Below, one piece after another: positions 55,644 to 64,000 of a stretch of DNA of 64,000 nt. The stretch is from positions 249,073-313,072 of the forward strand of contig JALHLK010000001.1 in the NCBI GenBank assembly GCA_022844565.1. The letters are read 5' to 3'. Origin of the DNA: Saprospiraceae bacterium (GTDB lineage Bacteria; Bacteroidota; Bacteroidia; Chitinophagales; Saprospiraceae). The position numbers were made by a program, and so were the translations under genes. Under the pieces are notes generated by a model. The model worked only from the letters and a program-made list of their open reading frames with translations. It was not told where the DNA came from and did not search any database. Numbering within the stretch: the stretch's first letter is position 1; every line of letters starts with the position of its first letter.

Positions 55644-56678
55644 TCACACGTTTACGAAACCATTTTTGATAAGGAAGTCACTTGTCTCTTTTATTATCAC
55701 TTTAATAGGAGTAAATTTCATATCAAATAGGCGTTGAGCTTTCTGATTATTTACATTCATTGGCCTTCCCAAAAGTGGTAATACGGCTTTTATTTCATTA
55801 TCAAAAAATGAAAGCAACTTGATCAAAAAGGCAGGCGCCTGAGCAGTTTTGATTTTGCTTTTTGGGTAAATTGATTTGAGGTATTTTGCCATTTCTACAA
55901 AAGAAATTGTCCCTGAGGAAGCAAGAATTCTTTCTCCTTTTGTTGCTTCATTCTTAATGGCTTCTACGTGCACAAATGCTACGTCACGAACATCTACAAG
56001 AGCAAAACTCAGATCAGGTAACATCGGATCTTCTGCTTTTATAATCCGCTCAATAATTGAAACGGAGGAACCAAAATTATTATCTAAGGGTGCACCAAGA
56101 ACCAGCACTGGATTTACCGTAGTTAAAGTAATTTCTGGGGCAGAATTTCTTATAAAATCCCAAGCTGCTTTTTCTGCCAAAGTTTTTGATTTTGTATAAG
56201 CTGTTCGGCCGACTGGATGGTTGATGTCTGTCCACATTGTTTCATCGAATTCACTTTTTCCAGCAGGCAAATCACATCCATAAACTGATGCGTTAGAAGA
56301 AGTCAGAATGATACGCTTTACTCCACTTTTGTGTGCGGCTTTTAAGGCACGTAGAGTTCCCTCGACTGCTGGACGAATCAAATCATTTTCATCCTTAGGT
56401 GACGCAATCGGAAAAGGAGAAGCTGTGTGCATCAATACCTCGATATCTTTAAGAGCTTCATCCCAGCCTTTATCTTTTTCTAAATCTAGTTCAACAAATG
56501 TTAAACGAGTATCAAGATTGTTTGAATCTTTAAGATACGGCATTACAGCTTTTTGGACCTCGGATGATTTTGAAAGATTTCGAACCGAAGCTCTTACTTC
56601 ATATCCTTGATTTAGCAATTCTAAAGCTATGTGTTTACCAATGTATCCACTGGCTCCAGTTAAAAGTACTTTAGTCAT
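55644..56678 (-). CDS. NAD(P)-dependent reductase, dihydroflavonol-reductase-like extended SDR
   Basis: A 344-residue extended short-chain dehydrogenase. The Rossmann loop is 'LLTGASGYIGKHIA' (5-18), followed by 'SVRNLSKS' where an Arg should choose NADPH. The active site has Ser-rich 'ILTSSNASVYG' and the YxxxK in 'GRTAYTKSKTLAE'. The group reduces aldehydes or ketones (DFR/aldehyde reductase type). A minus-strand box TACTTTTG (56820-56827) could be its promoter. No neighbouring pathway genes are evident. Confidence 0.87.
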   Translation of the reverse strand: MTKVLLTGASGYIGKHIALELLNQGYEVRASVRNLSKSSEVQKAVMPYLKDSNNLDTRLTFVELDLEKDKGWDEALKDIEVLMHTASPFPIASPKDENDLIRPAVEGTLRALKAAHKSGVKRIILTSSNASVYGCDLPAGKSEFDETMWTDINHPVGRTAYTKSKTLAEKAAWDFIRNSAPEITLTTVNPVLVLGAPLDNNFGSSVSIIERIIKAEDPMLPDLSFALVDVRDVAFVHVEAIKNEATKGERILASSGTISFVEMAKYLKSIYPKSKIKTAQAPAFLIKLLSFFDNEIKAVLPLLGRPMNVNNQKAQRLFDMKFTPIKVIIKETSDFLIKNGFVNV

Positions 56679-56870
56679 TATATCTTTATTTTTTTGTTTT
56701 TAATTTAATTTTGTTGATTCGCCTTTACCTAATTAATTAGCATATTCGAAACCTCCATTGAGACACTTTAAAATAATCAATTTTTGCGTTATAGCTTGGG
56801 TTCTCAATTTATGTCACCACAAAAGTAAGTTTTAAAAATGGGAATATCTTTCAAAATTATTAACCAAGTA

Positions 56871-57050
56871 TTATAACCTAAAAATCTAAAATGACTTTCC
56901 TATTACGCACCAAAATTACTGCAAAATAAGTCGTTTTACTCATTTTAGGCTTCGCACCATAGAAGTCCACTATGATTTGTCGCCTAAAATGCTTATTTTA
57001 TTGTACTTTTGATTCTCACTACGGAACTCATTTTAGATATTTAGGTATAA
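56871..57050. repeat. Large nested imperfect palindrome (~180 bp)
   Basis: Outer arms at 56871-56894 and 57028-57050 are reverse complements apart from one mismatch and one bulge (e.g. CCTAAAAATCTAAAATGA against TCATTTTAGATATTTAGG). Inside, AAAATAAG (56923-56930) pairs with CTTATTTT (56992-56999), CATTTTAGGC (56941-56950) pairs exactly with GCCTAAAATG (56982-56991), and CATAG (56958-56962) with CTATG (56970-56974). The stretches between also show partial matches. It holds no gene and lies between the SDR gene and the response regulator. It could be a miniature transposable element, a cruciform-forming signal or a structured leader. Confidence 0.75.
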
Positions 57051-57099
57051 TTATTAAATATAATAAGAATTGCCTAATATTACACATTAAATATGTTGT

Positions 57100-57783
57100 A
57101 TGAAGTTTTTAATAGTAGAAGACGAACCAAATTTGCAAAAACTGATTTCTTATTTTTTGAAAAAAGAGGATCACCTCACAGAAGAGGCACTTACATACAA
57201 AGAAGCTTTTCAAAAATTGATGAATCATACTTATGATGTAATTATCCTTGATATTAACCTACCTGATGGGTCTGGACTCAACCTACTACCTATTATTAAA
57301 GATGATCATCCTACTACGGCTACCATTATAGTGAGTGCTAAAGATAGTATAGAAGACCGAGTCAAGGGATTGGAACTAGGTGCAGATGACTATTTGATTA
57401 AGCCTTTTCATGTTTCGGAATTAAACGCGAGGATAAAAGCAGTGTTGCGAAGAAAGTTAAACATGATCGAAGACAAGGCTGTATTTGGTGAATTTACTTT
57501 TTATTTTGACGGTAGGAAAGTTGCTATTAAAGGCGTGGAAGTCGACTTGACGAAGAAAGAATATGACATTTTACTTTATTTGTTTAGAAATAAAAATAGG
57601 GTAGTAACTAAAGATAGTTTGGCAGAGCATCTTTGGGGAGATCATATGGACGATACCTATTCATATGATTTTTTATATGCCCACTTAAAGAATCTAAGAA
57701 AAAAATTGGCTAAAGAAGGAGTGGAAAATTATATGCAAACCTTATATGGTGTAGGATATAAATTTGTAATTCCAGAAAATTAA
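57100..57783 (+). CDS. Response regulator, OmpR/PhoB family
   Basis: A 227-residue protein. The receiver domain (1-120) has the acidic pocket E7-D8, phospho-acceptor D51 in 'IILDINLPDGSG' and the conserved K101 in 'DYLIKPFH'. The C-terminal winged-helix DNA-binding domain (~130-227) contains 'LTKKEYDILLYLFRNKNRVV' and 'YGVGYKFV'. It should be phosphorylated by the kinase that starts 3 nt downstream and act on transcription. The ~180-bp palindrome lies 49 nt upstream and may influence its expression. Confidence 0.93.
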   Translation: MKFLIVEDEPNLQKLISYFLKKEDHLTEEALTYKEAFQKLMNHTYDVIILDINLPDGSGLNLLPIIKDDHPTTATIIVSAKDSIEDRVKGLELGADDYLIKPFHVSELNARIKAVLRRKLNMIEDKAVFGEFTFYFDGRKVAIKGVEVDLTKKEYDILLYLFRNKNRVVTKDSLAEHLWGDHMDDTYSYDFLYAHLKNLRKKLAKEGVENYMQTLYGVGYKFVIPEN

Positions 57784-57786
57784 GCT

Positions 57787-58740
57787 TTGGGGCACAGAAC
57801 AATTATTGGGATATTAGTAGTTTTGATTGGTTATGGGGCCATAATGTCTCTTATATTCAATGAACAATCGGTATGGATATTACTTTTTGCTTTATTGGCT
57901 TTTTTGTTGATTTGGCTTTTTATTTGGCTCGAAACTCGTAGAATACGGTATAAGCTAAAATATTATAAACGTAAAATTTTTGAAGTCTTAAGAAATATTC
58001 AAAAATTTGAACAACCAAAGTATGATCACAATACTTCAAAAATTGGTTTAGAAATTGAAGATTTTTATGATGGCATAGGTAGGCAGATATTGAAGTCTTT
58101 TAATATTGAAAAACAATTTACTCAAAATGCTTCGCATGAGCTTCAAACGCCTATTACCGTTATAAAGACAAGCGTGGAATCATTGCTACAATCTTCTAAT
58201 TTGAGTGAAGAAAACTACCACGATATCGATACGATCTTAAGAAATACCAATAAACTATCAAGAATTAATCAAGCTTTGGTATTATTATCTAGAATTAAAT
58301 CCTACCATAATGTCAACGTCGAGCCAACATCCGTAAACGATATTTTAGAGCAACTTTTAGTAGACTTTGAAAGTAGAATTGAGTTTTTAGAAATTGATAT
58401 TAAAAAAGATTTTCAAGCTATTTTAAAATTGAATATAAATCCTACATTATGCGAAATACTAGTATCCAATTTGCTTAACAATGCCATAAAACATAATCTG
58501 AAAAGGGGGTGGATTTCAATAAAAGTTACATCTACGCAACTAATCATCTCTAATACAGGCAAAAAATTGAATCGGCCACCTGCTGAAATGTTTGAGCGTT
58601 TTTCAAAAGACGAAAGTAACCCTGATGCACTCGGACTAGGTCTTTCTATTGTGAAACTGATCTGTGATTACTCTAATCTTGACATCGGTTATTATCATAG
58701 AGAGGGTGTACACGAACTCATTGTCAGTAAGAAAATTTAA
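57787..58740 (+). CDS. Sensor histidine kinase
   Basis: A 317-residue kinase with TTG start 3 nt after the response regulator. Two membrane helices (about 6-22 and 29-47) are close together, leaving only a very short outer loop, so sensing may be within the membrane. The H box is 'FTQNASHELQTPITVIK' with H117; the N box is 'NLLNNAIKHN' and the G box 'ALGLGLSIVKLI'. The kinase and regulator form a two-component pair. The signal is unknown. Confidence 0.9.
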   Translation: MGHRTIIGILVVLIGYGAIMSLIFNEQSVWILLFALLAFLLIWLFIWLETRRIRYKLKYYKRKIFEVLRNIQKFEQPKYDHNTSKIGLEIEDFYDGIGRQILKSFNIEKQFTQNASHELQTPITVIKTSVESLLQSSNLSEENYHDIDTILRNTNKLSRINQALVLLSRIKSYHNVNVEPTSVNDILEQLLVDFESRIEFLEIDIKKDFQAILKLNINPTLCEILVSNLLNNAIKHNLKRGWISIKVTSTQLIISNTGKKLNRPPAEMFERFSKDESNPDALGLGLSIVKLICDYSNLDIGYYHREGVHELIVSKKI

Positions 58741-58899
58741 GCATGTCTAAAATATTATTTCAATAAAGTTAAATAATTTGTAGTTTTACAACACATTAAT
58801 TATTTACCTACTACAATAATGGTTAATTTTGTCGAAATTTTCGTAATCAAATGAACGAAATTTTAAAACAATCGTATTAAATATAAAATATAAGTATCG

Positions 58900-60144
58900 A
58901 TGAGTATAGTTGAAATGAAAGTCCCTGTAATTGGCGAGTCCATCTCAGAAGTAACCCTATCACAATGGTTGAAAAAGGATGGAGATATAATTAATATAGA
59001 TGATCCAATTTGTGAATTTGAATCAGATAAGGCTACATTGGAGTTCCCTGCAGAAGCAGCCGGTAAGTTAATACATGTCGCTAAAGAAGGTGACGACTTG
59101 ACCATTGGGGCTTTGGTAGCTAGAATTGATACCTCATTTTCTGCTACAAGTGCCTCTACTGCCACTATTGCAGAGCCTAAAGTAGAATCAAAACCTGAAG
59201 CACCTGCATCTGATGTAAATAGTCAACCAGGTGGACACCCGTCACCCGCAGCTGCTAAAATACTAAGAGAAGGAGAAGTGAACCCGAGCCAAGTAACGGG
59301 CACTGGCAAAGATGGTAGAATAACTAAGGAAGATGCTGTCCAAGCAACAGCAAATAAGACAACAGTACCAACGCCACAACCATCTACTCCAATAGAAGAA
59401 AGTAAATCCGTTTCGGCTACAATGACACCAATTGTCGCTGGTGAAAGGAATGAAAGAAGAGAAAAAATGTCTCGTATGAGACGTACCATAGCCACGAGAT
59501 TGGTTTCTGCAAAGAACAATACTGCTATGTTAACCACTTTTAATGAGGTAGACATGTCTGGTATTATGGCATTAAGGACTAAATATCAAGACCAATTTGT
59601 AGCCAAGTATGGTATCAAACTTGGATTCATGTCTATTTTTGCGAAAGCTTGTGCAAAAGTATTATTGGAAATGCCTGATGTCAATGCTTTTATTGACGAA
59701 AATGAAATAGTTTATCATGATTATGTGGATGTTTCCTTTGCGATCTCCACACCTACAGGACTTGTGGTGCCACCGATACACAATGTTGAGAGTTTAGGGT
59801 TTCATGAAATTGAGCAAAAATTAAAGGACCTTGCAGTAAAAGCACGAGATGGAAAGTTGAGTATAGAAGAAATGAAAGGTGGTACTTTCACGATCACCAA
59901 CGGTGGTGTATTCGGATCTCTTTTATCCACTCCTATCATCAACGAACCACAGTCTGCTATATTGGGTATGCATACCATTCAAGATAGACCTGTAGCTGTA
60001 GGTGGTCAAGTAGTCATTAAGCCCATGATGTATCTTGCACTTTCTTATGATCATAGAGTAATCGACGGTAGCACTTCAGTTACATTTTTGGTAAAGGTTA
60101 AGGAGTTGTTAGAGGATCCTACTAAGTTGTTGTTGGGGGTTTAG
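58900..60144 (+). CDS. odhB: 2-oxoglutarate dehydrogenase E2 (dihydrolipoyl succinyltransferase)
   Basis: A 414-residue E2 subunit. The N-terminal lipoyl domain has the attachment lysine K44 in '[13 protein letters not shown]'. A flexible Ser/Pro/Ala linker leads to the peripheral-subunit-binding domain (~107-145, '[17 protein letters not shown]'). The catalytic domain ends with '[18 protein letters not shown]' (active His in DHRVIDG). It joins succinyl to CoA in the TCA cycle. The '[12 protein letters not shown]' start and single lipoyl domain fit OdhB rather than AceF. The E1 gene is not adjacent. Confidence 0.92.
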   Translation: MSIVEMKVPVIGESISEVTLSQWLKKDGDIINIDDPICEFESDKATLEFPAEAAGKLIHVAKEGDDLTIGALVARIDTSFSATSASTATIAEPKVESKPEAPASDVNSQPGGHPSPAAAKILREGEVNPSQVTGTGKDGRITKEDAVQATANKTTVPTPQPSTPIEESKSVSATMTPIVAGERNERREKMSRMRRTIATRLVSAKNNTAMLTTFNEVDMSGIMALRTKYQDQFVAKYGIKLGFMSIFAKACAKVLLEMPDVNAFIDENEIVYHDYVDVSFAISTPTGLVVPPIHNVESLGFHEIEQKLKDLAVKARDGKLSIEEMKGGTFTITNGGVFGSLLSTPIINEPQSAILGMHTIQDRPVAVGGQVVIKPMMYLALSYDHRVIDGSTSVTFLVKVKELLEDPTKLLLGV

Positions 60145-60499
60145 TATTTAGCGGGTAGATCATGTAGGTTGGTTAATTGAGGTTAAGAGAAGTTAAGAAG
60201 GTTTTTTAAGGATTTATATTAATTCATTTAAGCCTTGTAAAAGCCTCGCAAGGTTGATTTTAGTTCTGATTAACATTTGAAGTAGCCTCGCAAAGTTTTG
60301 CTCGGTTCCTTCCTTATCGATTGAATACTTTCAATCGATTCCCGACTCGTTCCTCACTGGGACCAGTCATTCATTATCAAAATTGCTACGCATCATTCGG
60401 TCATCTTGCATTCTTGCATTCAATGATTTAATCATTTCCCCATTCATTAATGCATTCATTTATTTAACTTATATTTGTAGCATCTAACTGAATAATTTA
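60145..60499. other. Intergenic stretch with hairpins and short repeats
   Basis: No gene is supported. ATCGATTGAA (60316-60325) and TTCAATCGAT (60330-60339) form a perfect 10-bp hairpin with loop TACT. AGCCTCGCA occurs twice, at 60242-60250 and 60284-60292. The end is rich in CATT units ('CATTCATTAATGCATTCATT'). TATATTTG (60470-60477) matches TAnnTTTG and is a likely -7 box for recG. Confidence 0.5.
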
Positions 60500-62608
60500 T
60501 TGAGCTTTCTAAAGACAGATATATCATTCTTAAAAGGTGTAGGACCTACAAGAGCAGAACGATTGGCTAAAGAACTCAATGTCAAGACTGTAGAAGATCT
60601 CCTCTGTATCTATCCATTTAGGTATATAGACAAAACCAAGTTTCAAAAAATTTCTGATCTAAGGTCTACTGATGATGTGGCTTTGATAAAGGGAAAAATA
60701 AGGAGTATTGAAAAAGTACAAAGTGCAAAAAGACAATCAAGGCTTACTGCGTTGCTTCTAGATGACACGGGTGCTATTGAGTTGGTATGGTTTCAGCAAA
60801 TAAAGGTTATCTCAGAGATCATCAAAACCAATACAGAGTATATCGTGTATGGGAGGGTAAATAGTTTTGGTGGTAGAAAGTCAATCGTGCATCCTGAAAT
60901 GGAGGAATCTGGTGCTCAAATTGATATGCACAAGACTTTTGATCCTGTATATAGTTCTACAGAGAAGTTGGACGCCATTGGGCTTGATTCTAAAGGTAGG
61001 CGAAGGTTGATAAAAGCGATTTTAGAAAAACTTTCTCCATCAGAGATAGAGGAAAATCTTCCTCAATATATTATAGAAAAATTTAAGTTTCCGACCCGTT
61101 TTCAAGCGTTAGAATGGGTCCATTTTCCGAAGGATGAGGCTCAAAAAAACTTAGCTCAAAATCGAATAAAGTTTGAAGAATTTTTCTTTCTCCAGATGCA
61201 ATTGCTTCATAGTAAAGCCAAGCGAAAAACAATCTTGAGGGGCATTGTTTTTGAAAAAGTTGGTCATACTTTTAATACTTTTTACAAAGAAAAACTACCT
61301 TTTGAACTGACAAATGCTCAAAAAAGGGTTATGAAAGAAATTCGTTATGATTTAGGAGGTGGATTTCAGATGAATAGATTGTTGCAGGGCGATGTTGGAA
61401 GTGGCAAAACGGTTGTAGCGCTGATGTGTATGCTTCTTGCGATAGATAATGGATACCAATCTTGTTTGATGGCTCCTACAGAGATATTAGCGACGCAACA
61501 TTACGAAGGAATAACAAATTTAGTAGCTGATCTGGGAATAAAAGTGGCATTTTACACAGGAAGTGTCAAAGGTAAAGCTCGAAAAGAAATATTAGCAGGT
61601 TTAGAAGATGGGTCGATCGACATTGTCATTGGTACACACGCATTAATTGAAGATACCGTTGTTTTCCAAAATCTTGGATTGTCCATCACAGACGAACAAC
61701 ATCGATTTGGTGTGGCCCAACGAGCAAGATTGTGGTATAAAGCCGATAAGTTGCCACCTCATATCTTAGTAATGACGGCTACTCCTATCCCTCGCACATT
61801 GGCAATGACTACTTATGGCGATTTAGATGTGAGTGTGATAGATGAGCTCCCACCTGGCAGAAAAGAAATCACAACGCTCCATAAATTTGAGACACATAGA
61901 CCTCAAGTCTTAGAATTTATGCACAAACAAATAGCTTTAGGAAGGCAAATATATGTTGTTTTTCCTTTGATCGAAGAGTCAGAAAAACTGGATTTACAAG
62001 ATTTGCAGCAAGGATATGAAAATTTATTACAATATTTCCCACCTCCTAATTTTCAAATAAGTGTCGTGCATGGACGAATGAAAGCTCAAGCTAAGGAATT
62101 TGAAATGAAACGCTTTGTAGATAAACAATCACAAATAATGGTAGCAACCACAGTGATTGAAGTAGGTGTAAATGTACCCAATGCTTCTGTAATGATCGTA
62201 GAAAATGCTGAGCGTTTTGGCTTATCACAGTTGCATCAGTTAAGAGGTAGAGTGGGGCGTGGTGCAGAACAATCGTATTGTATTTTGATGTCAGGATTTA
62301 AACTGAGCAAAGAATCAAAGGAGAGAATTGCCACCATGGTTAGAACCAACAATGGCTTTGAAATTGCCGAAGCTGACTTACAACTGCGAGGTCCAGGAGA
62401 GATAGAAGGCACTCGTCAAAGCGGAGTTACCAACTTTAGATTGCTTAACCTTATCAAAGACCATTCTATCGTAAGTACCGCGCGATTAATGGCAGAAAAA
62501 GTGCTAGAATCTGACCCTAATTTAGCTCATGAGACCAATTTGCCACTTAGAAAATATCTAATGTCTATTGCAAATCCGATGAGCAATGATTGGGGGTTGA
62601 TATCATAA
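60500..62608 (+). CDS. recG: ATP-dependent DNA helicase RecG
   Basis: A 702-residue superfamily 2 helicase with TTG start. The N-terminal wedge/OB domain (about 1-230) has 'LKGVGPTRAERLAKEL' and 'ALIKGKIRSIEKV'. Helicase motifs follow: Walker A 'GDVGSGKTVVAL' (~298), motif II 'DEQHRFG' (~398), 'MTATPIPRTLAMT', and the C-terminal 'LHQLRGRVGRGAEQSYC'. The last 40 residues carry the RecG-specific tail. It remodels stalled replication forks and branches recombination intermediates. A TATATTTG -7 box lies 23 nt upstream. Confidence 0.96.
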   Translation: MSFLKTDISFLKGVGPTRAERLAKELNVKTVEDLLCIYPFRYIDKTKFQKISDLRSTDDVALIKGKIRSIEKVQSAKRQSRLTALLLDDTGAIELVWFQQIKVISEIIKTNTEYIVYGRVNSFGGRKSIVHPEMEESGAQIDMHKTFDPVYSSTEKLDAIGLDSKGRRRLIKAILEKLSPSEIEENLPQYIIEKFKFPTRFQALEWVHFPKDEAQKNLAQNRIKFEEFFFLQMQLLHSKAKRKTILRGIVFEKVGHTFNTFYKEKLPFELTNAQKRVMKEIRYDLGGGFQMNRLLQGDVGSGKTVVALMCMLLAIDNGYQSCLMAPTEILATQHYEGITNLVADLGIKVAFYTGSVKGKARKEILAGLEDGSIDIVIGTHALIEDTVVFQNLGLSITDEQHRFGVAQRARLWYKADKLPPHILVMTATPIPRTLAMTTYGDLDVSVIDELPPGRKEITTLHKFETHRPQVLEFMHKQIALGRQIYVVFPLIEESEKLDLQDLQQGYENLLQYFPPPNFQISVVHGRMKAQAKEFEMKRFVDKQSQIMVATTVIEVGVNVPNASVMIVENAERFGLSQLHQLRGRVGRGAEQSYCILMSGFKLSKESKERIATMVRTNNGFEIAEADLQLRGPGEIEGTRQSGVTNFRLLNLIKDHSIVSTARLMAEKVLESDPNLAHETNLPLRKYLMSIANPMSNDWGLIS

Positions 62609-62708
62609 GGTATGTTTAGTAATCATTGAGAATAAAATAATAATTTCTAAAATTTCCTCAAAACAAGCGATTTATTATTATTTAAATGTTAATTAGTTAT
62701 ATATCATA

Positions 62709-62727
62709 TACCTTTGCACTATATTTG
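62709..62727 (+). promoter_or_regulatory. Two adjacent TAnnTTTG boxes before the Cys-rich protein gene
   Basis: TACCTTTG (62709-62716) and TATATTTG (62720-62727) both match the -7 consensus and lie 37 and 26 nt before the start. Tandem or alternative promoters are possible. Confidence 0.4.
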
Positions 62728-62753
62728 TTATCAAATATTTTAAAAGCTAAATT

Positions 62754-63197
62754 TTGATCTTAAAAATCTTGCATATTTTTGTTTTATTGAACTTGTTAGT
62801 CTCCTCTTTTGGGCTAACGGTCAATGAACACGTATGTAAAATAAAAGGGAAATCTTTTTCCCTTTTTATCAAAAAAGAAGGCTGTTGTTCTTCAAAGAAG
62901 GCAAATTCTTGCACTACTACCAGTTGCCCACAACATAAAGAAGCAACTTCCATAAAAAGAAAAGGATGTTGTGAGAATAAATTGCATTATGGTAAGCTTA
63001 GTGTTGAAGCTAATTTACTCAACAAAGCTGAATTTGCTAAAACAACGACTCATTTTAGCTCCCCAGTCAAATGGCCTTCATTTGAAACTGTAAACACCCC
63101 AATTATTAATGAGAAAATCTTAAGATATTTTGTTTATCAGCCGCCTCCCATATTCAAGGGAAGTCTAAGGATTCTTTTCCAGTCTTTTTTATGTTAG
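62754..63197 (+). CDS. Exported Cys/His-rich protein (HYC_CC_PP-like)
   Basis: A 147-residue protein with TTG start and signal peptide ('ILKILHIFVLLNLLVSSFGL'). Cys pairs and single cysteines follow: 'EHVCK', 'EGCCSSKKANSC', 'TTSCPQH', 'KGCCENK'. The C-terminal part ends with 'VYQPPPIFKGSLRILFQSF'. The layout (a Cys after the signal, a CC, and a PPP motif) fits the HYC_CC_PP family of Bacteroidota, which often occurs near metal-handling genes. The CC and His content suggests metal binding. It precedes an HMA-domain gene. Confidence 0.68.
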   Translation: MILKILHIFVLLNLLVSSFGLTVNEHVCKIKGKSFSLFIKKEGCCSSKKANSCTTTSCPQHKEATSIKRKGCCENKLHYGKLSVEANLLNKAEFAKTTTHFSSPVKWPSFETVNTPIINEKILRYFVYQPPPIFKGSLRILFQSFLC

Positions 63198-63516
63198 TGG
63201 TCTAATATTGATGTTAGGGTTTAATAACTCAAAAATGTGCTGATTAATAAGGATGTAATTCTTAGCTTTAGCAAGGTTTTTATTTATGCAAATCTACCGT
63301 CACTCTACTCAATGAAGAATGGTGTAGTGTATTTCATATAGGTCTTGTCAATACCTAGTTAGAAAAAGGTATGTTGATAAATGTCTATTCTTACCAAACT
63401 TACTTATCTGTACAATTTATTAAAGTGTTTGGACCAAAGTTAGTTTCCTCCAAATATTTTTACAAACCTCGAAAAAGGTTTTTATCAATAATTAAAAATT
63501 AAAAAAAAATATAAAA
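63198..63516. other. Intergenic stretch between the two metal-related genes
   Basis: No gene, RNA or known repeat is evident. A short hairpin, described separately, lies near the end, and the last ~30 bases before the HMA start are a run of A-rich sequence. Confidence 0.4.
63464..63485 (+). terminator. Possible terminator hairpin
   Basis: AAACCT (63464-63469) and AGGTTT (63476-63481) form a 6-bp stem around CGAAAA, followed by T residues. It is weak and may instead be part of the leader of the HMA gene, which starts at 63517. Confidence 0.35.
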
Positions 63517-63879
63517 ATGAAATTCAGTATTAAAATAGTAGCTTTTTTGTGTGCAGTGTTCTTTTTCGCTCATAACGGCATAGGCCAAACAAAAAATTCA
63601 AAAGTAGAAACTATAAAAATTTATGGCAACTGCGGCATGTGTAAAAAAATTATTGAAAAAGCAGGTACTCAAAAGGGTGTATCAAAAACAATATGGGATG
63701 CGGATACCGATATGGCTACGATCACCATTGATAGTAAGAAAACTACATTTGATGATGTGCTTAAAAAAATAGCTGAAGCTGGTTATGACAGTGATAAGTT
63801 TAGAGCAACTGACGAAGTGTACAATGATCTTCACGGATGTTGTCAATATGAGAGACCAACTAAAAAAGACAATGGGTAA
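63517..63879 (+). CDS. Exported heavy-metal-associated (HMA) domain protein
   Basis: A 120-residue protein with signal peptide (about 1-23). It has one HMA domain with C39-G-M-C42 ('IYGNCGMCKKIIEKAG'), the same ferredoxin-like fold as MerP and CopZ. The C-terminal extension carries 'HGCCQYER', a further Cys pair. Since it is exported it would bind Cu or another soft metal in the periplasm. With the Cys-rich gene upstream it suggests a metal-scavenging or -detoxifying locus continuing past the window. Confidence 0.85.
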   Translation: MKFSIKIVAFLCAVFFFAHNGIGQTKNSKVETIKIYGNCGMCKKIIEKAGTQKGVSKTIWDADTDMATITIDSKKTTFDDVLKKIAEAGYDSDKFRATDEVYNDLHGCCQYERPTKKDNG

Positions 63880-64000
63880 TTTAAGAACCGTAAAGAAATA
63901 ACATATACATTTTGAATTGTTCTTTTGTCTTTTTGCTTCGTTGTAAATTCGTCAAGTAGCTAAGGCTATTATCCTCATTTACGCCTCGAAAAAAAACAAA
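63880..64000. other. Right edge of window
   Basis: No gene is supported on either strand in the last 121 bases; more metal-related genes may follow beyond the edge. Confidence 0.3.

Overview
The window is AT-rich and comes from a member of the Bacteroidota, most likely a marine or aquatic one near the Saprospiria/Chitinophagia. The main evidence is as follows. Promoters carry the Bacteroidota -7 box TAnnTTTG, in the best cases 21 nt after a TTTG -33 box. Starts lack clear Shine-Dalgarno sequences and several are TTG or GTG. Characteristic families are present: DUF4252, a helix-hairpin-helix/outer-membrane-barrel protein, a carboxypeptidase-regulatory-domain protein, a HYC_CC_PP-type Cys-rich protein, MutS2, and a PfkA/BadF-kinase pair. 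A proteorhodopsin gene suggests a sunlit habitat. The exact taxon cannot be fixed from this sequence alone.

Layout. 1-2.3 kb: end of an outer-membrane barrel gene, a Rossmann oxidoreductase and a TauE/SafE permease. 2.4-3.0 kb: a RelE-type toxin-antitoxin pair. 3.1-7.2 kb (minus): a rhodanese and SMC. 7.3-9.4 kb: groES-groEL behind an unusual inverted repeat. 9.6-10.4 kb: proteorhodopsin broken by one in-frame TGA. 10.9-13.5 kb (minus): secG, a TPR protein and a beta-lactamase-fold serine hydrolase. 13.5-26.4 kb: an MFS exporter, asnS, an outer-membrane protein, an APH-aminotransferase fusion, MATE, an HHH-barrel protein, an Smr protein and rsgA. 26.4-29.6 kb: decayed accessory material, namely an AAA-ATPase/nuclease gene with a single TAA stop and an intact antitoxin followed by a deleted MazF toxin, with a DNA exonuclease between them. 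29.7-43.4 kb: a flippase, mutS2, a fatty-acid beta-oxidation pair, a sugar kinase-pfkA-cutA run, and an ECF sigma/putative anti-sigma/three-DUF4252 operon. 43.6-45.5 kb: an intact AAA-ATPase/nuclease paralogue and a PspC protein.

45.5-53.2 kb (minus) is the most distinctive block. Five tightly coupled genes encode a DUF1549/DUF1553 cytochrome-type lipoprotein, a Tat-exported DUF1501 protein, a membrane cytochrome with LRR and chitobiase-like domains, a Tat-exported beta-propeller and a secreted protein. The last of these ends in the same C-terminal motif as the membrane cytochrome. 53.4-64 kb holds a universal stress protein, an MFS transporter without an obvious start codon, an SDR reductase, a roughly 180-bp imperfect palindrome, a two-component system, odhB, recG and a pair of exported metal-binding proteins.

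Most genes are housekeeping. The observations most worth following are the proteorhodopsin with one nonsense codon, the five-gene cytochrome/DUF1501 operon, the long palindrome, the 9-bp inverted repeat before groESL, and two accessory loci caught while decaying (MazF remnant, AAA-ATPase nonsense allele). Domain names rest on recognition of motifs by eye; no database search was run.
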